This document shows positions 10,701 through 18,709 of a stretch of DNA of 64,000 nt, piece by piece. A model generated the notes under the pieces. That model was not told where the DNA came from. It worked only from the letters and a program-made list of their open reading frames with translations, and did not search any database. A program made the translations under genes and the position numbers. The DNA comes from Candidatus Thiomargarita nelsonii (lineage in GTDB: Bacteria; Pseudomonadota; Gammaproteobacteria; Beggiatoales; Beggiatoaceae): the NCBI GenBank assembly GCA_000785145.2, contig JSZA02000005.1, positions 1-64,000 of the forward strand, given 5' to 3'. The stretch's first letter is position 1; every line of letters begins with the position of its first letter.

Positions 10701-11029
10701 ATTCATCGCTAATTTGGTGGTTTTACTTCAATATAAGTTCTACCATACGTGGTGGTTTTGTACGATTTTTTACTCAATATATGGAAATACTCCCTATTTT
10801 TCCAGCAACAGACACCCAAAAAGCCCCCATCATAGAGCGCGTCAAAACCATTCTCGCCGCTCCGACTGCACCTGATGGCTTGGAAAAAGAAATTGATGAA
10901 CTGGTTTTTGAGCTTTATCAATTGACGGATGAGGAAAGGGCGTTGGTTGATAATGCCTTGGAGTCCAAAGCTTTAGCTTTGGCAAAAAGCACACCCTCAG
11001 AGATACGAATCGCCAACCCCCCGATCTAA
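7724..11029 (+). CDS. Eco57I-type N6-adenine DNA methyltransferase (restriction-modification subunit)
   Basis: About 1100 residues. The SAM-binding motif LDPAVGSGAFLLGML lies near residue 411 and the catalytic motif NPPY (IVIANPPYVRQEQ) near 655, typical of gamma-class adenine methyltransferases of Eco57I/PglX type. GTYYTPRSIVAYM precedes motif I as usual. The C-terminal third resembles a target recognition region. I chose ATG 7724 (METQLKN); a TTG at 7709 is also in frame. It overlaps the PLD-helicase stop by 25 bases. Together the pair resembles a two-gene restriction or DISARM-like module, with the helicase as effector and this protein as modifier. No clear nuclease motif is seen in its N-terminal 350 residues. 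Its last codons contain a copy of a dispersed palindrome at 10960-10982. Confidence 0.85.
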   Translation: METQLKNIKTIEDLQTLLVETIGFEETDERVFFPEEKQNLQAEYPQALKLAELFDFSVLVLPVAHQLLKTRQRAAIETLQKRYPFALYIFVDLPKQLWHWVFPKPEQAAHQKILRRMEIGVDERLHTIIERLTQLSQALLACENTGDVVAAVHNAFDVEMVSSQFFRAYQQHYEKFKRHLKADNKNKQWVYDDNKLSRYVQLLLGRILFLHFLEKKAWLDKNNNFIRELQLPYAKKEQQGFYREVLRRLFFEALNQPGDRKEINGQEYQIPFLNGGLFEARAEFDEADFISCPELADELFTDLLKMLGQYNFTVDESTPLDQIVGIDPEMLGKVLENLLEAEARHASGTYYTPRSIVAYMCRETLYRHLSAHLSRDTFNQLVETASTGDTAPLEPKLAKVLNEQLDQLKILDPAVGSGAFLLGMLQEILLLKESLARVEGETIQRATLKRHIIHNSLYAVDISFPAIEIARLRLWLALVVDEAKPQPLPNLDYHIIRGDTLRTLFDGKPVLPVKIENQQYELLNKEECHTTTLLQYLDDLYVANGAEKSQLRQQIKAQLTAIVEAHWADKEKILNENVENIYKRRVNGKISSQKLAKNYERDLHLLKDITEQRTRLNQSRQAGEELDLPFTPLHLYFADVFSGDNHGFDIVIANPPYVRQEQIKDIKPHLKEEFGKFFRGTADLYTYFYKRGLELLKTGGHLGFIAPNKFMRAGYGKNTRELLTTVATPEVIIDFGDSPVFDATTYPAIVLVEKTVKPVKKPPAIDVAIIKTRKEIEQVAEVVADRGFKMPVAELSIDGWTLESEDVLNLMKKMRKMGTPLGEYVQGRFYYGIKTGFNDAFVIDAATRDKLIAEDAKSAELIKPWLRGRDIRKWRVEWAELYVINIPSSANKEWLWSNAKTESEARQIFDKTYPAIHAHLSQWEPKLKKRNDQGKFFWELRSCAYYAEFEQPKIIYPDIAQHPKFAWDEKQTFLGNTAYIIPTNELWLLGLLNSSLIWWFYFNISSTIRGGFVRFFTQYMEILPIFPATDTQKAPIIERVKTILAAPTAPDGLEKEIDELVFELYQLTDEERALVDNALESKALALAKSTPSEIRIANPPI

Positions 11030-11071
11030 TGCCAAACTATCTATCAGTTTTATAGAGGGATATAACTCATT

Positions 11072-11901
11072 ATGACAGAAGAAACCAATCAAACGCAAAA
11101 AGAAATTCAAGCATTTTGCCGTACTATTTTAGACTTATCAGAAAAGGCTCAGGCAGACATCATTCTATTTGATGCTGAGATAGAAAAACCGCAAGACAAT
11201 CTCTTAATCGACTGTTGCAGTCAACCCGTTTACGAGAATGTCTTACTTTTTCTGACAACCCCGGGGGGCGATCCCGATGTCGCTTATCGTATTGCTCGTT
11301 ATCTTCAAGAAAAATATAGTAAATTCACTGTCTATGTGGATACCTATTGCAAAAGTTCATGAAACCTGACGAATTAGGTGAACGTGATTCCGGACTGGAT
11401 TTGATACAGGCGTTATCTCGTCTGAAAGAAGTTTCCTACGAGCTGTTTGAGGAATTTTTTATAACGCTGTGGATGAAAGGCGGTGGGCAAATTTCCACCA
11501 AAAGTGCTTTGGAGATAGCTACGGGTGCTACCTCTGGATTATTAAGCCCCATTTATAATAAAATTGAGCCGATGACATTCGGTCAATTTTATCGTGCGAT
11601 GGAAATTGCAGAGGCTTATGGAAACAGATTGAATACCAGAGGCAATTTAAAACATGATGCCTTGCATCAGTTAATTTACACCTATCCCTCACATAGTTTC
11701 GTAATTGATAGAAGTGAAGCTGCACAGTCTATTTTTCAATCGGTACGTGAACCCGACGAACAAGAAGAGCAAGTGGCTCTAAAACTTCGTCAAATGCACC
11801 AAGCAAATGATGCTCAAGAGACGGTCATTTATAATTTCACCAAAGCTTGTTTGGAGAAAAAAGATGAAAAAGAAGATGAAAAACGCAAAACCAGTGTTTG
11901 A
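11072..11901 (+). pseudogene. Serine-dehydrogenase-type proteinase (SDH_sah, ClpP/SppA-like fold), active-site deletion
   Basis: Two overlapping frames make up one ancestral gene. The first (11072-11362) ends ...TPGGDPDVAYRIARYL...YVDTYCKSS-stop. The second (from about 11357) resumes with KPDELGERDSGLDLIQALSRL and runs to 11901. In the family, the YCKS-A-G-T stretch carries the nucleophilic serine and is followed by roughly 25 residues leading to the KxDELGE segment. Here these residues are missing and the frame is shifted at about 11353-11357, so the catalytic centre is gone. Its position directly behind the methyltransferase suggests it belonged to the same island. It may be recently inactivated, since the rest of both frames is intact. 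Confidence 0.75.
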
Positions 11902-12037
11902 AGCCGTGGCGTGGAAAAAACCTAGAACAGGTTCCTTTATAGAGGATTTGATTATAGGTAATCAGGCAGCAAGAAAATTGCTGCGCCGTTGGTTGGAGGA
12001 ACAAGAAAAACAGTCATCGGCAGGTACGTCGCAGTAG
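11864..12037 (+). CDS. Small basic protein, unknown
   Basis: 57 residues (MKKKMKNAKPVF...). The ATG at 11864 is preceded by TTGGAG at a good distance and overlaps the end of the proteinase frame, suggesting translational coupling. It is Lys/Arg-rich at the start and has a predicted helix ARKLLRRWLEEQEKQ near the end. I do not recognise a family. It may be a small partner of the neighbouring proteinase. Confidence 0.5.
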   Translation: MKKKMKNAKPVFEAVAWKKPRTGSFIEDLIIGNQAARKLLRRWLEEQEKQSSAGTSQ

Positions 12038-12120
12038 TGTGCATTTTATCGTTCCCAAACTGAATTATTTTATTTGCGCTTCATCCGGTGGGCAGCAGTT
12101 GGGATAAAATGCTTAATAAT

Positions 12121-12158
12121 GTTTATCGTTCCCTTAGTGAAGCGTGGGAACGATAAAA
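12121..12158. repeat. TTATCGTTCCC hairpin repeat
   Basis: Inverted repeat TTTATCGTTCCCTTAGTGAA / GCGTGGGAACGATAAA. Related sequences with the GTTCCCTTAGCGAAGCG core occur at 13131, 42728, 32805-32845 and 36115-36150. It truncates the 5' side of the reading frame that follows. Confidence 0.6.
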
Positions 12159-12160
12159 AT

Positions 12161-12247
12161 GTGGCACCAACAGACATAGATAAATTTGAAGGCAGAGTCA
12201 AAACCGAGATTTTAAATTTCCTAGATTTACTGGAGAAATACTTATGA
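12161..12247 (+). pseudogene. C-terminal fragment of an unidentified gene upstream of the DUF262 gene
   Basis: An open frame of 28 codons (VAPTDIDKFEGRVKTEILNF...) ends with a TGA that overlaps the ATG of the DUF262 gene as ATGA at 12244-12247. This kind of overlap is usual for genuine gene pairs, so the fragment is probably the tail of a lost partner gene whose upstream part was replaced by the hairpin repeat. Product unknown. Confidence 0.4.
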
Positions 12248-13109
12248 AACATTCGAGTTTTAGCAGACCCTAAGCTCGCACTGACAGTATTGATGATCTT
12301 CTCAAGAGCGTCAGAACTGGAAAAATCCTCATTCCTTTTTTTCAGCGTAACTTTGTTTGGGACAAGAAAGATATAAGTGCTCTTTTTGACAGTATTTATC
12401 GTGGCTATCCTGTTGGCAATCTGCTTTTCTGGAAAATAAAAATGGATATTCCTGATAATAAAATAAAAATAGGGCCATTGGAATTTACCAAAGAAGATTC
12501 AGGTGAAGTGGATGCTGTTGTCGATCAATGCCATTAAGTTAAGGATTTTTTGTAGGGTGGGTAGGGGCAATCCCTTGTGGTTGCCCGCGCAACATCGTTA
12601 TGGGACGCCCAACCCACCATTGTTAAAAATTTCAACGAGTTGGTGGGTTTCGATCCGCTCTACCCACCCTACAAAAAAGCTTAACTTAATGGCATTGTGT
12701 TGTCGATGGGCAACAACGTTTAACCTCATTAGCGGGCGTACTTCTCTTAAAACACGCCACAGTTTCAAAAGAGGAAGAGAATAAGTGGAATCTCTATTTT
12801 GCTCTTAAAAATAAAAGTTTCGTATTCCCCAAAAAAAAGGAAACACCACCCTCTCACTGGCTTCCCATGAGTATCGTTGCCGATACCCTCGAATACTTGA
12901 AATGGCTCAGAAGTTTGATGAACGAAAACAATGAACTGATTGAAAATGCTGATAATGTTGCCAAAGCCATCCGCGATTATAAAATCCCAGTTTATAGAGT
13001 TGAATCTGATGAAACGGAAGTGCGTGAGATATTCGAGAGACTCAATTATATGGGAAAACCTCTCCAGCCAAGTGATATATTCAATGCCTTTCAAAAACGG
13101 ATGTCGTAG
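12244..13109 (+). pseudogene. DUF262 (GmrSD-like) nuclease gene, broken by a MITE, a stop codon and 3' truncation
   Basis: The start ATG at 12244 follows CTGGAGAAATACTT. The protein reads MKHSSFSRP, then an in-frame TAA (codon 10), then DSIDDLLKSVRTGKILIPFFQRNFVWD, which is the DUF262 N-terminal pattern. At 12526-12697 a MITE is inserted within the family's key motif. Excising it together with one 10 bp duplication gives GEVDAVVDGQQRLTSL in frame, continuing uninterrupted into FVFPKKK and VREIFERLNYMGKPLQPSDIFNAF. The C-terminus is lost at about 13097, where the sequence switches to a fragment resembling the helicase Walker A region. DUF262 proteins act as modification-dependent or NTP-dependent nucleases and often sit beside restriction genes, as here. 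The gene has at least three independent lesions. Confidence 0.8.
12526..12697. mobile_element. MITE (CAATGCCATTAAGTTAAG family), 172 bp, TSD TGTTGTCGAT
   Basis: Begins CAATGCCATTAAGTTAAGG and ends with its inverse, CTTAACTTAATGGCATTG. It is flanked by a perfect 10 bp direct repeat TGTTGTCGAT (12516-12525 and 12698-12707). The interior is itself a long hairpin with TTTTTGTAGGGTGGGTAG and its complement. No ORF is present, so it is non-autonomous. The 10 bp duplication length fits IS4-superfamily transposases; this assignment is inferred. Confidence 0.9.
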
Positions 13110-13130
13110 GATTGGGTAAAACCTTTATTT

Positions 13131-13278
13131 CTCGTTCCCTTAGCGAAGCGCACTCCTTTAGACATAAGTATATAAGCACTTGAAATAAAATTATATTTGT
13201 AGGGTGCGTACTCCGCACATTTTTCGCGTCAGGGTGCGTAGGACGCACCCTACAAAATATCGTAAATGGACTTGTGTA
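13131..13278. repeat. About 148 bp dispersed repeat, copy 1
   Basis: Begins CTCGTTCCCTTAGCGAAGCG and ends near GTAAATGGACTTGTGTAT, with an internal GGGTGCGTAGGACGCACCC palindrome. It is highly similar along its length to 42728-42875. It sits at the truncated end of the DUF262 gene. Confidence 0.75.
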
Positions 13279-13582
13279 TAACGATAAGCGCGAGGCAAAG
13301 GAACGATAAAAAATTAGACAAGCTGGCATCAACATAATAGTAATTTTCCGTCACCAGTAGATTAGATCGCGTTGTCTAGTATCCATAGGCGAGCCGGCAT
13401 TTTTCTGTGAGGTTGCCCTTAAAGCTCTGAAAGAAAATTTTGACTTTCATTCTCTAATCATTTAATATTGCCATCGGGTATGATGCTTGAAACTTATCAG
13501 CGGATCAGGTTCTGTATGCCTGTCTGGCGCACGGTCTGATGTGGCCTGTGTGTACCGAGAGTCGATGGCTATATCCACCTAT
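13279..13582. other. Unassigned stretch between repeat and tRNA-like sequence
   Basis: Holds a GATAAGCGCGAGGCAAAGGAACGATAAA repeat end at about 13284-13310 and then sequence without recognisable genes. A 25-codon open tail (GEPAFFCEVALKALKENFDF...) ending with TAA near 13462 could be a gene remnant, but I do not recognise it. Base composition becomes visibly GC-richer from about 13480. Confidence 0.4.
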
Positions 13583-13655
13583 CGTTAGATAGCTCATCAG
13601 GTAGAGCAACTGACTCATAATCAGTGTGTAGCAGGTTCGATTCCTGCTCTAACTC
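13583..13655 (+). tRNA. tRNA-like sequence with CAT anticodon (Met or Ile2), no encoded CCA
   Basis: The cloverleaf can be drawn: D-arm GCTC/GAGC with an 8-base loop containing GG, anticodon arm ACTGA/TCAGT around the loop CTCATAA (anticodon CAT), variable GTGTA, and T-arm GCAGG/CCTGC with loop TTCGATT. The acceptor stem pairs GTTAGA with TCTAAC, but position 1-72 is a C-T mismatch, and the 3' end continues CAG rather than CCA. Most gammaproteobacterial tRNA genes encode CCA, so this may be foreign (phage-like) or degenerate. The anticodon stem lacks the three G-C pairs of initiator tRNA. Confidence 0.6.
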
Positions 13656-13901
13656 AGATGACTTGCCAAGTCACTCTTTTAACACAAAAACCGTGACCGT
13701 CTTCGGTGGGCATCATTGATGCTCACAGCATGTTCAGGGCTTTGTGTGATAATGGGTACGGCAAGCTCGGTTTTTTCCCACCGTGTTGTCCCTAAACCCA
13801 AGATAGATATTACGTTTTGGGAGCGGGCTGACGGGCGGATTAAATCCAGCTTGTCGCAAATTGTCACCCGCACTGTGCATGTGGGGGCGGTCACTTAATA
13901 A
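13656..13901. other. Unassigned GC-rich stretch upstream of slipin gene
   Basis: No recognisable gene. A plus-strand frame (13716-13898, ending KIDITFWERADGRIKSSLSQ...) stops three bases before the slipin ATG and could be a small protein or a gene remnant, but nothing in it matches a family I know. With the tRNA-like sequence, it forms a segment of different composition from its neighbours. Confidence 0.35.
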
Positions 13902-16024
<2,123 letters not shown>

Positions 16025-16029
16025 TGACT

Positions 16030-16074
16030 GGAGTCCACCTTCGGTCTGGGCGGTCCAGACCGAAGGTAGACTCC
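16030..16074. repeat. Hairpin behind trxB
   Basis: GGAGTCCACCTTCGGTCTGG pairs with CCAGACCGAAGGTAGACTCC around a short loop. It has the GGAGTCC ends of the dispersed palindrome family but a different interior. It may help terminate trxB, although no clear T-run follows. Confidence 0.55.
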
Positions 16075-16098
16075 TTGGCTTACTGATTTTTTGATAAT

Positions 16099-16575
16099 AT
16101 GGAAAATAGCAGCAAAATGATCAGAGTTTATCTGGATATCAATGTATATAATCGGCCTTTTGATGACCAAACTCAGCCGAGAATATGCTTGGAAACGTTG
16201 GCGTTTATGACTATCATGCAACTGATTGAAATGGATCAGATAGCATTGCTAACTTCTTCTATCTTGGAGTTTGAAAATAACAAAAATCCTTTTCCTTCAC
16301 GCCAACAATGGGTTAACTACTGTCTTAACTATAGCAAACAACATAAAACTCTCAATGAGAGCATCAAAAGCAGGGCAAAACAACTAGAACAGGAAGCGAT
16401 CAAGCCGATGGATGCTCTCCATTTGGCATGTGCTGAGGCAATTGGATGCGATTATTTCCTAAGCTGTGATGATCGTCTCGTGAAACGATATAGGGGAAAT
16501 ATTCAGGTTTTAAATCCGGTAGACTTTATCTTGTTATTGACGGGAAAAAACGATGAAAGTAAAAATGGTGAGTGA
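16099..16575 (+). CDS. PIN-domain ribonuclease, probable toxin
   Basis: 158 residues. The N-terminal IRVYLDINVYNRPFDD gives the first conserved Asp of the PIN fold, and the C-terminal KPMDALHLACAEAIGCDYFLSCDDRLVKR gives the others; the overall pattern is typical of VapC-like nucleases. ATG 16099 is the longest start; ATG 16117 (MIRVYLD) matches the usual family N-terminus better. The next small gene overlaps it by 23 bases and is the likely antitoxin, although in most vapBC pairs the antitoxin gene comes first. Confidence 0.75.
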   Translation: MENSSKMIRVYLDINVYNRPFDDQTQPRICLETLAFMTIMQLIEMDQIALLTSSILEFENNKNPFPSRQQWVNYCLNYSKQHKTLNESIKSRAKQLEQEAIKPMDALHLACAEAIGCDYFLSCDDRLVKRYRGNIQVLNPVDFILLLTGKNDESKNGE

Positions 16576-16762
16576 ACAGGAAGTGTTTTGTGAAGCCATG
16601 GAAATTTTGTTAAAACATTTGAGTCCCTCAAAGATGGCACGTCTTTTGGCTACTTGGCAGAAGGGTGACGCAGATTATTTGACTATTCGAGATCGATTAT
16701 TTGAAGGAGAAACCGTTGATACGCTTTATAATCAAGTAAAAGAATTTGAGTCAAGGCGCTAA
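16553..16762 (+). CDS. Small protein overlapping the PIN gene, possible antitoxin
   Basis: 69 residues (MKVKMVSEQEVFCEAMEILL...). It is helical by appearance with a predicted LSPSKMARLLATWQKGDADYLTIRDRLFEGETV core. A second ATG at 16565 is possible. Overlap with the PIN-domain gene and small size suggest an antitoxin; there is no recognised DNA-binding motif, so this is inference from position. Confidence 0.55.
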   Translation: MKVKMVSEQEVFCEAMEILLKHLSPSKMARLLATWQKGDADYLTIRDRLFEGETVDTLYNQVKEFESRR

Positions 16763-16866
16763 TCTCTTTGTGCCCACCATGAGGCAACAACTACAATACA
16801 CATAACAACCCTTAGTACAACGGATTTGCGGAATAAACGGATAAAAAACCCAAACAACGAAATCCC

Positions 16867-16893
16867 AGTCCAAAGCTAAAGCTTTGGACTCCA
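16867..16893. repeat. AGTCCAAAGCTAAAGC palindrome
   Basis: A near-perfect palindrome, AGTCCAAAGCT / AGCTTTGGACT. The same sequence occurs at 30503-30529 and 32904-32930, and most of it is embedded in coding sequence at 10960-10982. Confidence 0.8.
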
Positions 16894-17165
16894 ACTGCGG
16901 ATCATGTATTAACAATACAACCATGCGCTTCTTGAGAAAGACATATTTGTGCCCCCTCCTTTAATTCCACCGCTTGATTAATCTCAACCCGATTACCATT
17001 AGGCGAAATCAGAGACTTTAAAGCTTGATTAATCAACAACCACTTTCCCTGATAAAAAGCGCAATACGCTTGAGGTCTTCTATCCGCATCAGGGCTGGGA
17101 AAAATATTATCAAATACATGCCATTTAAATAAACTTTGTCCTTCATAAATAACCATTTGTAGAAT

Positions 17166-17288
17166 CAATGCCATTAAGTTAAGGATAAATGCCCGCAATC
17201 GTGGTATTCGGAGTCCAAGATTTATCTTGGATGAGCCGACGCCCAAACTAAAGTTTGGACTCCTAAATACCTTAACTTAATGGCATTG
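17166..17288. mobile_element. MITE, 123 bp, TSD ATTTGTAGAAT
   Basis: CAATGCCATTAAGTTAAGG at the left, CCTTAACTTAATGGCATTG at the right, flanked by a perfect 11 bp direct repeat (17155-17165 and 17289-17299). The interior contains a nested GGAGTCCAAGAT-type palindrome and a second half-palindrome with AGTTTGGACTCC, so other repeats have entered this copy. Confidence 0.9.
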
Positions 17289-18153
17289 ATTTGTAGAATA
17301 CCCTGCCATTCTCCAGAGCGTATTGTTAATAGAGGAAAAGCAGCCTTGATGGGAGTATGACAAAACGGACAATGTATCTGTTTTTGCTCTGGTATCACCA
17401 CAAACCATTGATGTGAACAATTTGGATTAGGGCAAGGATGTAACATATTCCAAGTTTTTATCAAACTTTTTTCCCATTGATAGGCAGTCGGGCGATCTTC
17501 AGGAGAATGCAATCCGCTGACAAAGGCTTTATAAAACATTTCCGTCAATGTTGAACCCAGTGCTGTTACGGGCACTTTGAGTCCCTCTTTGGGATGATTT
17601 GAAATATCCTGGGGATGCTCAATAAATAAAGCCCCCATACTCAATTGTTCATCTTCTTCCGCTGAATGAGTCGAATGAATTTTTGGTCCTCGCAAGGGAT
17701 GACGATTGAGCAAATATTCATAAATCAGCACCGCCAACGCATGTTGATCGGTGCGAATACTCGCCAATTGTTTTTTAGGATGCTCCGCTGCTAAGGGAGC
17801 CGTGGCAAGCACTTGGGGTGCTATATAACCCGGCGTACCATCCACATCGGGCGGAAATATTTGCGGCACAACGAGTGAATCAATATCAATAATAATCATT
17901 TCTCCAGCGCTGGGATCGATTAAAACATTATTATCGGATAAATCAGAATGCGCTAATCCCGCTAAATGTAAACGATTGACGGCGCGTGCCAACAGAATAC
18001 AAATCTTAAAATAATTAATCCAACAAGCTTGCTCCTCTTTTGGCAAATATTGCCGCAATTTTGGGCTGACAAACCAACGGCTTTTTTTTTCTTTACCCTG
18101 GAACCGCCCCGCGCTAAAAAAGTAATTAGTTGGATAAAGCGGAGTCATCACCC

Positions 18154-18316
18154 CAATGCCATTAAGTTAAGGTTTTTTGTAGGGTGGGTAGAGCGAGAGC
18201 GAAACCCACCATTGTTATAAATTTCAACGATTTGGTGGGTGCAGCGGGCAACCACAAGGGATTGCCCCTACCCACCCTACAAAAAAAACGTATTTATGCT
18301 TAACTTAATGGCATTG
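18154..18316. mobile_element. MITE, 163 bp, TSD AGTCATCACCC
   Basis: Same terminal repeats as the copy at 12526, with the long TTTTTGTAGGGTGGGTAG hairpin inside. Perfect 11 bp target duplications lie at 18143-18153 and 18317-18327. It splits the kinase gene between the codons for KPKLG and MTPLYP. Confidence 0.9.
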
Positions 18317-18642
18317 AGTCATCACCCCCAGTTTTGGTTTGATGATAATATTTCTTGGCCAACAAAATAGCCGATTCCAATAATCAGCATTTTTTTTATC
18401 ATTGCGAGTTGGATTAAATTCATTGATAATTTTTTGCAGGCGCAATAAACGGAAAGTATCCGCTTTATAAAAACAAAGAACGAACTCTCTATCCTTTGAA
18501 AAATAAACTTTTTTCATTGTACCCTCCCCTATCATTTCAGGGTTGTATTCAATGATACGTCCATCTTCTAATTGCGCTTTCAAGGTGACTACGCTCATCG
18601 TTTTTTTGGTGGGCCACACAAAAATGAGTTAAAATATAACTC

Positions 18643-18674
18643 AGGAGTCCAAAATTTATTTTGGACGGACTCCT
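18643..18674. repeat. GGAGTCCAAAAT palindrome
   Basis: AGGAGTCCAAAATTTATTTTGGAC followed by GGACTCCT. A member of the dispersed GGAGTCC family, between the divergent kinase and yejA genes. Confidence 0.75.
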
Positions 18675-18709
18675 ACATTTTTTAACTGATAACCTTTAGG
18701 AAACCTTAT

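Larger units (their letters stand above)
16902..18598 (-). pseudogene. TerY-type Ser/Thr kinase with zinc ribbon, broken by two MITEs
   Basis: Starts at ATG 18598 (MSVVTLKAQLEDGRIIEYNP). The kinase N-lobe has GEGTMKKVYFS and FVLCFYK. The catalytic loop is HSDLSDNNVLID and the DFG-equivalent is IDID. A zinc ribbon with CPNPNC...CPFC follows, and the C-terminal tail (WLLINQALKSLISPNG...) looks FHA-like. This layout is known from the kinase of the TerY / PP2C / kinase triads of tellurite-resistance-type stress systems. MITEs at 18154-18316 and 17166-17288 interrupt it. Removing each with one 11 bp duplication rejoins KPKLGV-MTPLYPT and GILQ-MVIYEGQ in frame, so the gene was intact before the insertions. 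No VWA or phosphatase partner is nearby. Confidence 0.75.
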
